Shown one piece after another: positions 1-9,039 of a stretch of 24,197 nt of DNA. Position 1 is the stretch's first letter. Each line of letters starts with the position of its first letter. This stretch comes from Gemmatimonadota bacterium (GTDB lineage: Bacteria > Gemmatimonadota > Gemmatimonadetes > Longimicrobiales > Gaopeijiaceae), in contig SKZC01000065.1 of the NCBI GenBank assembly GCA_007127575.1, positions 1 through 24,197 on the forward strand, read 5' to 3'. The notes below the pieces were generated by a model that saw only the letters and a list, made by a program, of their open reading frames with translations, ran no database searches and was not told the origin of the DNA. The position numbers were made by a program, and so were the translations under genes.

Positions 1-704
1 CCTCTTTCCTCCAGGAACTCCCGCATCTCCGGCTCCTGGATGGGACGGTACGTGACGGGCTTCCCCAAGGTCTCCGCAATGATCCCGGCAGCCTGGTCCA
101 GCGTGAGCGACTCGGGGCCTGTGAGGGTGTGGGTCCTGGCGAAGTGCTTTTCCCCGGTAAGGGCCTGGATGGCCACGGAGGCCACGTCCCGGGTGTCCAC
201 GAAGCTCACCTCTGCGTCTCCGGCGGGAAGTGACACGGTCCCGTCCCTCCGAATCTCATCGGCCAGGAACCCCGGGGCGAAATTCTGCATGAACAGATTG
301 GGGCGGAGGATGGTGTGCTCCACCCCCACCTCCTCCAACTGACGTTCCACCCTTCGGAGCGCCAGGTCCGCCCGCCGGTCCACCCCCATGGCGGAGAGGA
401 GGGTGACGTGACGGGTCCCGGAGGCCACCGCCCAGTCCAGAAAGGCGCTAACGGTCTCGTAGGCGTTGGGATCAAAGGGGGGTGGGGTGAGGAGGAGCCG
501 GTCGGCCCACTGCACTGCCGCGTCGTACGTTTCGGCCCGGTCGTAATCGAGCTCCACCACCTCGACGGAGGGATCGAAGAGCTCCCGGGCGCGGGCGGGG
601 TGCCGGGTTCCGGCCTTCACCTCGCAGCCGTGGGCCACCAATCCCTGCACCACCTCCGTACCCACCTTCCCCGTGGCGCCGGTCACCAGGACCTTCTCGC
701 TCAC
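1..704 (-). CDS. NmrA-like NAD(P)-binding protein, atypical SDR family (3' end outside window)
   Basis: The protein begins SEKVLVTGATGKVGTEV, a Rossmann glycine motif GATGKVG at about residues 8-14, as in NmrA/HSCARG and NAD(P)H:quinone oxidoreductase type 2 (QorB-like) atypical SDRs. Further family-like stretches are TLLSAMGVDRR, TILRPNLFMQNF near residue 140, a VSFVDTRDVA segment, and a C-terminal part similar to LTGPESLTLDQAA. Such proteins bind NAD(P)(H) and act either as redox sensors or as small-molecule reductases; the substrate cannot be told from sequence. The start is GTG at 704-702, preceded by GGAG; an ATG slightly upstream runs into a stop in its own frame. About 234 residues are visible without a stop, and the C-terminus lies beyond position 1. 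The gene is divergent from dnaE and probably unrelated to it in function. Confidence 0.85.
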   Translation of the reverse strand, partial: MSEKVLVTGATGKVGTEVVQGLVAHGCEVKAGTRHPARARELFDPSVEVVELDYDRAETYDAAVQWADRLLLTPPPFDPNAYETVSAFLDWAVASGTRHVTLLSAMGVDRRADLALRRVERQLEEVGVEHTILRPNLFMQNFAPGFLADEIRRDGTVSLPAGDAEVSFVDTRDVASVAIQALTGEKHFARTHTLTGPESLTLDQAAGIIAETLGKPVTYRPIQEPEMREFLEER

Positions 705-1012
705 CCCAGCTCCTCCATGGTCGCAGGAACCCTCCAAGGGCCTCTCGCCGCGGGCCCCGGGCCACGGAACCTACCACACGCCTGCGGGAGGGACCAGGCA
801 CCCGCCATGGGGCGGAACCCCAGGGCCACGGAGGCCCCCAAGAAGGCTCAGCGCCGCCGTCGCGCAAGGCCCGGTGGCGCTCTACCGCGACGGTCGGGTT
901 TCCGTCGTTGCCGCCGGAGCGAGGAGTGAATTACCATGGAACGGGCCCGCCCGCTGAACGGGGTTGTGGGCTCGGATCGACGCCTGCGCCACCTTCATCA
1001 CACCAGAGGGCC
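705..1012. promoter_or_regulatory. Divergent intergenic region between the NmrA-like gene and dnaE
   Basis: This 308-bp stretch holds no convincing conserved gene and should contain promoters for both flanking genes. A weak sigma70-like candidate toward dnaE is TTGCCG at 908-913 with TACCAT at 932-937 (18-bp spacer, four of six consensus matches in each box). A short ORF starting with ATG at 936, preceded by AGGAG at 922-926, overlaps the dnaE start in another frame (see findings). The rest is GC-rich with no repeat that I could support. Promoter placement is tentative. Confidence 0.3.
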
Positions 1013-4000
1013 GTGTCCTTCGTTCATCTCCATACCCACTCCGAATACTCCCTTCTGGACGGCGCCAATCGTCTGGAAGACATGATCCGCCGGGCCAAGG
1101 AGTTCGAGATGCCGGCCCTGGCCCTCACGGACCATGGTTGCCTCTTCGGAGCCTGGCGGTTCCAGACCGAAGCCCGAAAGGAAAATCTGAAGCCCATCAT
1201 CGGGATGGAGGCCTACGTGGCTCCGGGGCACCGGACGGACCGTTCCACCCGGGCTCCCGGCGGGAGTCCCTACTACCACCTGGTGCTCCTGGCCCGGGAC
1301 ATGGAGGGCTACCGGAACCTGGTGAAGCTCTCGTCCATCGGCTACACGGAGGGGTTCTACCACCGGCCCCGGGTGGACCGGGAGGTCCTGGCCCGACACT
1401 CCGAGGGGCTCATCGTAACCTCGGCGTGTCTGGCGGGAGAGGTGGCGCGACACCTCCTCCACGGGGAGGACGAAGGGGCCCGGGAAGCGGCGGAGTGGTA
1501 CGCCAACGTCTTTCAGGATCGCTACTACCTGGAGGTGCAGGCCCACGACACGGAAGGTCAGGACGAGCTGAACGGGAAGGTCTTTCGGATGGCGGAAGAG
1601 CTGGACCTTCCGGTGGTGGCCACCAACGACGCCCACTTCCTGAAGCCGGGTGACCATCAGGCTCACGACGTTCTCCTCTGCATCGGGCTCGGTAAGGACC
1701 GGAACGACGAGAACCGGATGCGCTACGACGAGGAGCTCTATTTTAAGAGCGGCCAGGAGGTGGTGGAGCGGTTCCCGGACCGGCCCGACGTAGTGGAGAA
1801 CACCCTCCGCATCGCCGACGAGGTGGACCTCTCCTTCTCCCGGAAGTACCACGTCCCCGAATTCCCGCTCCCCCACGGCTACGAGACGGAAAGCGACTAT
1901 CTGGTCCACCTCACCACCCGAGGGTGCGAGGAGCGCTACGGCACTCCCCTTCCGGACGAGGTGCGGGAACGGCTGGACTTCGAGCTCTCCGTCATCACCG
2001 AGACGGGCTACAGCGGATACTTCCTCATCACCTGGGACTTCATCCGTTGGGCCCGGGAGCAGGACATCCCGGTGGGTCCGGGCCGGGGGTCCGCCGCGGG
2101 ATCATTGGTGGCCTATGCCCTGGGCATCACGAATCTGGACCCTCTGGCCTACGACCTCCTCTTCGAGCGGTTCCTGAACCCCGAGCGGGTGTCCATGCCG
2201 GACATCGACATCGACTTCTGCTTCGAGCGCCGGGGCGAGGTCATCGAATACACCCGGGAAAAGTACGGCCGGGACGCGGTGGGCCAGATCATCACCTTCG
2301 GCACCATGAAGAGCCGAGCGGTGATCCGGGACGTGGGCCGGACCCTGGGCTTCGAGCCGGGTGAGACGGACCGGATCGCCAAGATGATCCCCAACCAGCC
2401 GGGGAAGAGCTATACCGTGGAGGAGGCGGTGAAGAAGCTCCGGGAGGTGAAGGAGCTCTACGAGTCCGACGAGCGGCACCGCCAGCTTTTCGACTACTCC
2501 ATGACGCTGGAGGGCCTCTCCCGCCACGCCTCGGTCCATGCCGCCGGGGTGGTCATCGCCCCGGGTCCCCTGGACGAGTACGTCCCCATCTGTACCCAGC
2601 AGAGCCGGGGCAACGGCGCCGGCTCGGGAGGAGACGCCGACGGGACGGTGGTGGTGACGCAGTACGACATGAACTGTCTCGAGGACGCCGGGATGCTCAA
2701 GATGGACTTCCTGGGCCTCAAGACCCTCACCGTCATCTCCGATGCCGTGCGGATGGTGAAGGAGCGGGTGGGAGAGCTTCGCCACCCCAAGTCCGGCGAC
2801 GTCTACGAGAGTATGGACGACGTCCCCATGGACGACCAGGACGTCTACCGGATGCTGGCCCGGGGGGGCACGTCCGGAGTCTTCCAGTTCGAGTCGGCTC
2901 TGGCTACCGAGAAGCTTCGGGCCATGCGCTGCGACCGGTTCGAGGATCTGGTGGCCACCAACGCGCTCATCCGCCCGGGGCCCCTGGACTCGGGGATGAC
3001 GGACGTCTACATCCGCCGGAAGCTGGGCGAGGAGAAGGTCCGCTTCCCCCATCCGGACCTGGAACCGACGCTGGCTCCCACTCACGGGGTCATCGTCTAC
3101 CAGGAGCAGGTGATGCGGATCGCCAACATCCTGGCGGGCTTCTCCCTGGCCGAAGCGGATGTCCTCCGAAAGGCGGTGGGGAAGAAGATCCCCGAGCTCA
3201 TCAAGAAGGAGCTGGGAAGCTTCATCGAGAAGGCGGTGGAGCGGGGGGTGGACCGGCAGACCGCCGAACACCTGGCGGATCAGATCGAGACCTTCGGTCG
3301 CTACGGGTTCAACCGGAGCCACAGCGCCGCCTACTCCCTCCTCTCCTACCACACCGCCTGGCTCAAGGCCCACTATCCGGCGGAGTTCATGGCGGCCCTC
3401 CTCTCGTCGGTGCTGGACAAGACCGACGACGTGGTGACGTACATCGCCGAGTGCCGGGATCTCCCCCGACACATTCCGGAGCTGGAGGACGGGGTGGAGG
3501 TGCTCCCCCCGGACGTGAACGAGTCCGGATGGAAGTTCACCGTCACTGGAGAGCGCGAGATCCGCTTCGGTCTGGGAGCGGTCCGAGGCCTGGGTGCCGG
3601 GGCCGTGAACTCCATCCTGGAGGCACGGGACTCGGAGGGCAGGTTCACCTCTCTTTTCGATTTCCTCCGCAGGGTGGACCTCCGGGCACTGAACAAGAAG
3701 GCGGCCGAGGCCCTCATCGCCGCCGGGGCGCTGGACGCCTTCGGACCCCGGGCGAGCCTCCTGGCGGGGCTGGACACGGCGTATGCCGAAGTCCAGGCCC
3801 GGAAGGCCGACGAGGCGGCGGGCCAGGCCTCCCTCTTCGACGTGGGGGACGGGGAGGGCCTGGAGCAGCCGGATCCGGAACTCCCTCAGGTCCCTGACTG
3901 GGAGGAGCCGGAGCGGCTCGCCCGGGAGAAGGAAACGCTGGGCTTCTACATCTCCGGCCACCCTCTGGATCGCTTCCGGGAGGTGGTCCACGCCTTCGGT

Positions 4001-4555
4001 CCGGCGAATGCAGGCAACCTCCACGAGTTCGCCGGCCAGGACGTGACGCTGGGGTGCGTGGTGACCAAGGTGCAACGGCAGATCCTTCGACGGGACAACT
4101 CCGAGTGGGGTCGCCTCACCGTGGAGGACTTTCACGGAACGGCGACGGTGCTGGCCTTCGGTGACGCGTGGCGGGCGGCCCGGGAGATCCTGGAGCAGGA
4201 CGCCGTGGTGCTGCTCACCGGAACGGTTTCGGACCGGGAGCGGGACGAGGAGGAGCCTCCCATCTTCCTGGACCGGGCCGAAGCCCTGGAGGGCGTCCCC
4301 ACCTCCGGACGGCTCTCCGTGGTCATCGCCCTGGAGCCGGGATCGCCACTTAGCCAGGAGCAGGTGACCCGGATCCGGAGCATCGCTGCCAAGGAGCCGG
4401 GCCGAGCCCCACTGGAAATATGGTACGAAAACGGACGGGAGGAGGGACGGACCCGACTTCGCTCCCGCACCCTCCGGGTCGCCCCCCGCCGAAAGATGCT
4501 GGACGCGGTCCAGGAAGTGGTGGGACGCGGCCGGGTACGCCTGAGCCGGCTCTGA
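1013..4555 (+). CDS. dnaE: DNA polymerase III alpha subunit, DnaE1 type
   Basis: This is the catalytic subunit of the replicative polymerase. From GTG 1013 it has 1180 residues, close to the 1160 of E. coli DnaE. An N-terminal PHP domain (about 1-280) starts FVHLHTHSEYSLLDG. The palm has GPGRGSAAGS near 356 and PDIDIDF with D397 and D399; the third catalytic Asp is D565 in MDFLGLKT. A thumb/tail segment FGRYGFNRSHSAAYS precedes the helix-hairpin-helix region. QASLF at 938-942 matches the internal beta-clamp binding motif, and an OB fold occupies about 1005-1085. The PHP metal ligands (H5, H7, H41, E66, H89, C139, D206, H208) all appear intact, unlike E. coli, which suggests intrinsic 3'-5' exonuclease activity. 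I chose the GTG because homologous proteins begin at SFVHLHTHS and the in-frame extension to TTG 908 is low-complexity and not protein-like. Its ribosome site (AGAGGG, only 2 nt away) is poor. Confidence 0.96.
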   Translation: MSFVHLHTHSEYSLLDGANRLEDMIRRAKEFEMPALALTDHGCLFGAWRFQTEARKENLKPIIGMEAYVAPGHRTDRSTRAPGGSPYYHLVLLARDMEGYRNLVKLSSIGYTEGFYHRPRVDREVLARHSEGLIVTSACLAGEVARHLLHGEDEGAREAAEWYANVFQDRYYLEVQAHDTEGQDELNGKVFRMAEELDLPVVATNDAHFLKPGDHQAHDVLLCIGLGKDRNDENRMRYDEELYFKSGQEVVERFPDRPDVVENTLRIADEVDLSFSRKYHVPEFPLPHGYETESDYLVHLTTRGCEERYGTPLPDEVRERLDFELSVITETGYSGYFLITWDFIRWAREQDIPVGPGRGSAAGSLVAYALGITNLDPLAYDLLFERFLNPERVSMPDIDIDFCFERRGEVIEYTREKYGRDAVGQIITFGTMKSRAVIRDVGRTLGFEPGETDRIAKMIPNQPGKSYTVEEAVKKLREVKELYESDERHRQLFDYSMTLEGLSRHASVHAAGVVIAPGPLDEYVPICTQQSRGNGAGSGGDADGTVVVTQYDMNCLEDAGMLKMDFLGLKTLTVISDAVRMVKERVGELRHPKSGDVYESMDDVPMDDQDVYRMLARGGTSGVFQFESALATEKLRAMRCDRFEDLVATNALIRPGPLDSGMTDVYIRRKLGEEKVRFPHPDLEPTLAPTHGVIVYQEQVMRIANILAGFSLAEADVLRKAVGKKIPELIKKELGSFIEKAVERGVDRQTAEHLADQIETFGRYGFNRSHSAAYSLLSYHTAWLKAHYPAEFMAALLSSVLDKTDDVVTYIAECRDLPRHIPELEDGVEVLPPDVNESGWKFTVTGEREIRFGLGAVRGLGAGAVNSILEARDSEGRFTSLFDFLRRVDLRALNKKAAEALIAAGALDAFGPRASLLAGLDTAYAEVQARKADEAAGQASLFDVGDGEGLEQPDPELPQVPDWEEPERLAREKETLGFYISGHPLDRFREVVHAFGPANAGNLHEFAGQDVTLGCVVTKVQRQILRRDNSEWGRLTVEDFHGTATVLAFGDAWRAAREILEQDAVVLLTGTVSDRERDEEEPPIFLDRAEALEGVPTSGRLSVVIALEPGSPLSQEQVTRIRSIAAKEPGRAPLEIWYENGREEGRTRLRSRTLRVAPRRKMLDAVQEVVGRGRVRLSRL

Positions 4556-4675
4556 CGGGGAGTCCACCTTCCATCCGGCACGCCGGCTTCAGGGCCCCGG
4601 GGTTGCGCACGGCCCGTTCCGTCCCGACCCTGGAGTACGGTTAGATGCGCCAACCCCGTTTCTTGAGGAGGCCCC

Positions 4676-4885
4676 ATGTCCGACAGCGTCTACAAAGTGA
4701 TCGAGCTGGTGGGAACGAGCACGGAGTCCTGGGAGAAGGCGGCCGCCGCCGCAGTGGCCACCGCACGGAAGAGCCTGCGGGACCTCCGCATCGCCGAGAT
4801 TGGGAAGCTGGACATGCAGCTCGAGGACGGGCAGGTGTCCCGCTACCGCGCCAGGGTGAAGGTCTCCTTCCGCTACCAGGACTGA
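4676..4885 (+). CDS. Dodecin family flavin-binding protein
   Basis: A 69-residue protein matching the whole dodecin family: it opens SVYKVIELVGTSTESWE, continues with an amphipathic helix, and ends in the strand YRARVKVSFRYQD. Dodecins assemble into hollow dodecamers that store or buffer riboflavin, FMN or related flavins (in some cases CoA) in the cytoplasm. The Trp that usually stacks on the isoalloxazine ring (LRW in characterised dodecins) is Ile39 here (LRIAEI), so flavin stacking may be altered; I believe a sizeable subgroup shares a branched residue at this place. ATG 4676 is preceded by GAGGAG. The gene follows dnaE by 120 bp and lies 13 bp ahead of msrA, so the two small genes are probably co-transcribed and suggest a redox or flavin-stress context. 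Confidence 0.93.
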   Translation: MSDSVYKVIELVGTSTESWEKAAAAAVATARKSLRDLRIAEIGKLDMQLEDGQVSRYRARVKVSFRYQD

Positions 4886-4898
4886 CCGGACCCACCCC

Positions 4899-5510
4899 AT
4901 GACGACCCCCGGAAGCTCGGACTCGGAGCAGGCGACCCTGGGGGGTGGGTGTTTCTGGTGCCTGGAGCCGGTGTTCGCCGGCCTCCAGGGAGTGCTCCGG
5001 GTGGTCCCCGGGTACGCAGGTGGGTGGTCCGAGTCCCCCACCTATCAGGCGGTCTGCTCGGGGACCACCGGGCACGCGGAAGTGGTGCAGGTCACCTTCC
5101 TCCCGGAACGGATCTCTTACGAGGAGCTCCTCCAGGTCTTCTTTACCATCCACGACCCCACCACACCGGACCGGCAAGGGGCGGATGTGGGGCCACAGTA
5201 CCGCTCCATCATCCTCCATCACCACGATGGGCAGGAGGAGGTGGCCCGCACGGTGATCCAGGAGCTGGAGGAGGAAGGGCTCTGGGACGCGCCCATCGTG
5301 ACGGAGCTGACCCGCCTGGAGACGTTTTACCCCGCCGAAAGCGAACATCACGACTACTTCGACCGGAACCCCGGAGCGGCCTTTTGCCGGTTCGTCATCG
5401 AGCCCAAGGTCCGAAAGGCCAGGGAGCGATTCCGGCACCTGTGGCGCTCCTCGGACTCCGACGCCGACGCCGACCCCGGGCGCCAGGCATCCTCGGGCCC
5501 GTCGGCCTGA
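4899..5510 (+). CDS. msrA: Peptide-methionine (S)-S-oxide reductase MsrA
   Basis: This enzyme reduces methionine-S-sulfoxide in proteins and free Met-SO, using thioredoxin as the usual reductant. The signature GGCFWC places the catalytic Cys at residue 18. Other family blocks are PGYAGG (38-42), SGTTGHAEVVQVTF (54-67), FFTIHDPTTPDRQGADVGPQYRS cut across 81-103, and a C-terminal EPKVRK segment. C163 in AFCRF lies where a resolving Cys is often found. The 203 residues include a disordered Asp/Ser-rich tail of about 20 residues. There is no signal peptide, so it is cytoplasmic. It follows the dodecin gene by 13 bp. No MsrB is fused or adjacent. Confidence 0.96.
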   Translation: MTTPGSSDSEQATLGGGCFWCLEPVFAGLQGVLRVVPGYAGGWSESPTYQAVCSGTTGHAEVVQVTFLPERISYEELLQVFFTIHDPTTPDRQGADVGPQYRSIILHHHDGQEEVARTVIQELEEEGLWDAPIVTELTRLETFYPAESEHHDYFDRNPGAAFCRFVIEPKVRKARERFRHLWRSSDSDADADPGRQASSGPSA

Positions 5511-5607
5511 CCCTTCGACGCCGGCGGCGGCCCCCCTTCCATCCCACGCCGCGTGTCACGATCGTTCAGGAGAGTTTTGCAGAACCCGACCTCAGACCCC
5601 CCGGCCC

Positions 5608-7647
5608 ATGTCTCGTCCCTCCGCGCCTGAAGCCACGACCGGATTCCTCCCTCCCTTCCATGAGATGGCGCCTGCCGAGCTCCCGGAGCAGGCCCAGGCG
5701 GTGCTGGCCCGGGCCCGGAAGGAGCTCCAGGAGTTGGTGGAGGAGCCCCAACCCCCGTCCTGGGATACCGTCATGCGTCCCCTGGACCGGATCCTCCAGG
5801 TGGTGGAGGAGGAGACGAAGCCCATCTCACACATGGTGGCCGTCGCCGAGACCCCGGAGCTCCGGGCGGCCTACCGGGAGGTGCACCCGGAGCTGAGCCG
5901 GTTCTGGTCCCAGGTTCCCAAGGATCCCGGCCTGTGGGGCCGGGTGAGCCGGTACGCCGAGACGGAGGAAGCCCGGGGCCTCACCGGCGTTCACCGACGG
6001 CACCTGGAGAAGACCCTTCGGTGGTTTCGGCGCTCCGGTGCGGATCTGGAGGACGCGGAGCGGGACCAACTGGCGGAGCTGGAAGTGGAGCTGGCGGAGC
6101 TTCAGCGGACCTTCGCCGAAAACGTGTTGGATGCCACCGCCGCCTACACCCTTCCGGTAGAGGATGAGGAACGACTGGCCGGCCTCTCCCCCGACGCCAA
6201 GGAGCGGTTCCGCCGCCGAGCGGAGGAGGAGGGGCGAACCGGCTTTCTCCTGACCCTGGACGCTCCATCCTTCGAAGCGGTCATGAAGGAGGTGGAGGAT
6301 CGGGCGATAAGGGAGGAGCTCCACCAGGCCTACGTGGGACGGTGCCGGGAGGGGGAGCACGACAACCGGGAGATCATCACCCGGATCCTGGCCCTTCGGA
6401 GGGAAGTGGCCGGACTCCTGGGCTATCCCTCCTTCCCGGACTACCGGGTGGAGGAGTGGATGGTGAAAGAGGGGGCCCGCATCCGGTCCTTCCTGGAGGA
6501 GATGACGGAACGTACCCGTCCCTACTGGCAGGCGGACCTGGCCACCCTTCGGGAGGAGGCCGAGAAGGAGGGCCTGGACCGGCTTCGCCCCTGGGACGTC
6601 CGCTTCCTCATGGAGCGCATCCGCAAGCGGAAGTTCGATCTGGACGACGAGGAACTCCGGCCCTACTTCCCCCTGGACCGGGTCCAGGAAGGACTGTTCG
6701 AGATCGCCCAGCGGCTATTCGGGCTTCGGATCCGGGAGGAGGCGGTGCAGGAGGTATGGCACCCCGACGTCCGCCATTACGTCGTGGAGGACGAGGAGGC
6801 CCGTTGGATCGGCTCCTTCTACACCGATTGGTTTCCCCGGAAGGAAAAGCGGCAGGGAGCCTGGGCCAATCCGCTGCGCACCGGGGGGCCCCTTCCCGAC
6901 GAGAGCTTCCGCCCGCACCTGGCGGTCATCGCCGGGAACTTTCGACCCCCCGAACAGGACGGCGACCCCGCCCTCCTCACCCACCGGGAGGTCCAAACCC
7001 TCTTCCACGAGTTCGGACACCTCCTCCATCACCTCACCTCCCAGGTGCCCATAGCCGCCCGCTCGGGTCTCAACGTGGCGTGGGACTGGGTGGAAGTCCC
7101 TTCTCAGATCATGGAGAACTGGACCTGGTCCCGGGAAGGGCTGGACCTCTTCGCCCGCCACGTGGAAACGGGGGAGCCCCTTCCGGAAGAGCTGTACGAG
7201 CGTCTGATCCGGAGTCGCCGGTTCATGGGCGGTTGGCGCCAGATGCGGCAGTTGGGCTTCGGCACGGTGGATCTGGCCCTCCATCAGGAATTCGACCCGG
7301 AGGGGGACGGGGACCCGCTTCGGTTCACCGAGGAGCGACTCCTGCCCCTCTCTCCCGACGAAACCTTCGCCCGGAGCCACATCCTCACCGTCTTCACCCA
7401 CCTCTTCGCGGGAGGCTACGCTTCAGGGTACTTCTCCTACTTGTGGTCCGAGGTGCTGGAGGCGGACCTCTTCACCCGCTTCCGGGAGGAGGGCATCCTG
7501 GATCCGGAGGTGGGCCGGAGCTTCCGGGAAGAGATTCTGAGCGCAGGAGACTCCCGGGATCCGGAGGAGCTGTTTCGCGCCTTTCTCGGTCGGGACCCGG
7601 AGCCTTCCGCGCTACTGGAGAGGAACCTGGGTCCGGCTCCCGCCTGA
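5608..7647 (+). CDS. M3 family zinc metallopeptidase, oligopeptidase A/thimet type
   Basis: A 679-residue oligopeptidase that should cleave short peptides in the cytoplasm. The zinc site is HEFGH at 467-471 (H467, H471 as ligands, E468 as catalytic base), with the third ligand E496 in WDWVEVPSQIMENW. The 29-residue distance from the first His to this Glu equals that in mammalian thimet oligopeptidase, and the ELPSQFMENW-like block is typical of E. coli OpdA (PrlC) and Dcp. The C-terminal YASGYFSYLWSEVLEAD block is the usual M3A substrate-binding region. There is no signal peptide. ATG 5608 is 97 bp after msrA with no strong Shine-Dalgarno. Separating OpdA from Dcp (endopeptidase versus dipeptidyl carboxypeptidase) needs a phylogeny; the size and motif favour the OpdA side. 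Confidence 0.94.
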   Translation: MSRPSAPEATTGFLPPFHEMAPAELPEQAQAVLARARKELQELVEEPQPPSWDTVMRPLDRILQVVEEETKPISHMVAVAETPELRAAYREVHPELSRFWSQVPKDPGLWGRVSRYAETEEARGLTGVHRRHLEKTLRWFRRSGADLEDAERDQLAELEVELAELQRTFAENVLDATAAYTLPVEDEERLAGLSPDAKERFRRRAEEEGRTGFLLTLDAPSFEAVMKEVEDRAIREELHQAYVGRCREGEHDNREIITRILALRREVAGLLGYPSFPDYRVEEWMVKEGARIRSFLEEMTERTRPYWQADLATLREEAEKEGLDRLRPWDVRFLMERIRKRKFDLDDEELRPYFPLDRVQEGLFEIAQRLFGLRIREEAVQEVWHPDVRHYVVEDEEARWIGSFYTDWFPRKEKRQGAWANPLRTGGPLPDESFRPHLAVIAGNFRPPEQDGDPALLTHREVQTLFHEFGHLLHHLTSQVPIAARSGLNVAWDWVEVPSQIMENWTWSREGLDLFARHVETGEPLPEELYERLIRSRRFMGGWRQMRQLGFGTVDLALHQEFDPEGDGDPLRFTEERLLPLSPDETFARSHILTVFTHLFAGGYASGYFSYLWSEVLEADLFTRFREEGILDPEVGRSFREEILSAGDSRDPEELFRAFLGRDPEPSALLERNLGPAPA

Positions 7648-7767
7648 GGGCCGGCTTACCCCGGGTCGTCTTGCCCGGCGCCGTGTCCGGGCGGCATCTT
7701 CGGGTTCGAGCCGGGACGCTCCGGTGGGAGTCCGTCCCTCGCCGGAAACCCAACCAGGAGTGATCCC

Positions 7768-9039
7768 ATGAGCCGGCTATCCTCCGCCGTATCTCGCCTC
7801 TCGGTGGCCATCGTGGCTCTGTTGGTGCTGGTCCCCTTCCCAGCGATGTCTCAGGAGGGATACGTGCCTCCGCCTGGAGACGACTGGGAGACCCGCTCCC
7901 CCGAGGATGCGGGTCTGGACGGAGATCTCCTGCAACAGGCCATCGACTTCGCCATCGCCCAGGAGAATCCCGCGCCCCGGGATCTGGAGCTCAACCATCA
8001 CATGACCTTTGGGCAGCGGGAGCCCTTCGGCGATGCGGTGGGAGCCTTCAAGACCCGCGGCGAGCTCACCGGCATCGTGGTCCGGGGAGGGTACCTGGTG
8101 GCCGAGTGGGGAGAGCCGCACCGCGTGGACCAGACCTTCAGCGTGGCGAAGAGCTTCCTCTCCACCACGGTGGGGTTGGCCTACGATCGGGGGCTTATCT
8201 CTGATCCCAACCAGCGCGTGGCCCCCGATATGGCGCCGGTGATTGCCGTGAGCCAGGAGTGCGTTCACGAGCCCGCCATGGAGGCTCGCCCCTTCCCCCC
8301 CATGGGTCCCCGGGTCTTCGAACCCTTCCAATCCGAGCACAACCGTGAGATCACCTGGGACCATCTCCTGCGCCAGACCAGCGACTGGGAGGGAACCCTC
8401 TGGTGCAAGCCGGACTGGGCCGACCGGCCCGCCAGCGACTCCGGAGAGTGGCTCACCCGGGAGCGACACACGCCTGGAACGGTGTACGAGTACAACGACA
8501 CCCGGGTGAACCTCCTGGGGCTGGCGGCCACGAACCTCTGGCGCGCTCCGCTGCCACAGGTCCTGAAGGAGCACGTGATGGATCCCATTGGAGCCTCCCA
8601 CCGGTGGCGGTGGCATGGCTACGACACCTCGTGGATCGTCCTGGACGGCCGGGAGGTGGAGTCGGTGAGCGGGGGGTCCCACTGGGGAGGAGGGCTCTTC
8701 ATCAGCGCACGGGATCTGGCCCGCTTCGGCCTCCTCACCCTCCGGGAGGGCCGCTGGGGAGGCGAGACCATCCTCTCTACGGAGTGGATGGAGATGGCCC
8801 GCACGCCGGGAGAGGCCAACCCGGGGTACGGCCACATGAACTACTTCCTGAACACGGACAGGAACGCCATTCCTGCCGCCCCTGAGGAAGCCTTCTTCCA
8901 CTCCGGAGCGGGCTCCAACATCGTGTACGTGGATCCCGTCCACGACCTGGTGGTGGTGGTTCGCTGGATCCAGGGAGGCAGCCGGAACGAGTTCATCGAG
9001 CGGGTGCTGGAGTCCGTGGTGGGAGAGCCCCCTTCATGA
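7768..9039 (+). CDS. Secreted serine hydrolase, beta-lactamase (class C/esterase) fold
   Basis: A 423-residue protein with a clear Sec signal peptide (hydrophobic core about 11-25, likely cleavage after PFPAMS at 28). The fold is that of PF00144, which includes class C beta-lactamases, D-aminopeptidases, carboxylesterases and 6-aminohexanoate-dimer hydrolases. The nucleophile motif SxxK is S125-V-A-K128 in FSVAKSF; the Y-x-N-like motif is Y242-N-D in YEYNDT; the third motif is H380-S-G in FFHSGAG. HWGGGLFISARDLARFG near 307-323 is another family landmark. The HSG instead of KTG and the YND pattern argue for an esterase or amide hydrolase rather than a true beta-lactamase. The start has AGGAG 7 nt upstream. 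Its stop overlaps the next start as ATGA, so it is translationally coupled to the acylase. Confidence 0.9.
   Translation: MSRLSSAVSRLSVAIVALLVLVPFPAMSQEGYVPPPGDDWETRSPEDAGLDGDLLQQAIDFAIAQENPAPRDLELNHHMTFGQREPFGDAVGAFKTRGELTGIVVRGGYLVAEWGEPHRVDQTFSVAKSFLSTTVGLAYDRGLISDPNQRVAPDMAPVIAVSQECVHEPAMEARPFPPMGPRVFEPFQSEHNREITWDHLLRQTSDWEGTLWCKPDWADRPASDSGEWLTRERHTPGTVYEYNDTRVNLLGLAATNLWRAPLPQVLKEHVMDPIGASHRWRWHGYDTSWIVLDGREVESVSGGSHWGGGLFISARDLARFGLLTLREGRWGGETILSTEWMEMARTPGEANPGYGHMNYFLNTDRNAIPAAPEEAFFHSGAGSNIVYVDPVHDLVVVVRWIQGGSRNEFIERVLESVVGEPPS

Noticed and set aside
2102..4567. Minus-strand ORF of 821 codons antisense to dnaE
   Set aside because: It lies over a strongly conserved dnaE, has low-complexity Pro/Gly/Arg/His content and no recognisable domain; long antisense frames are common in GC-rich DNA.
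7673..7692. GCCCGG/CCGGGC hairpin after the M3 peptidase gene as a terminator
   Set aside because: Only a 6-bp stem with an 8-nt loop and no T-run; such pairs arise often by chance in this composition.
6342..7763. Plus-strand ORF of 473 codons in another frame of the M3 peptidase
   Set aside because: Arg/Pro/Gly-rich shadow; the M3 frame has the zinc site and all family motifs.
7768..9039. Calling the serine hydrolase a beta-lactamase resistance gene
   Set aside because: SxxK is present but the KTG position is HSG and the fold covers esterases and peptidases; no evidence for beta-lactam hydrolysis.
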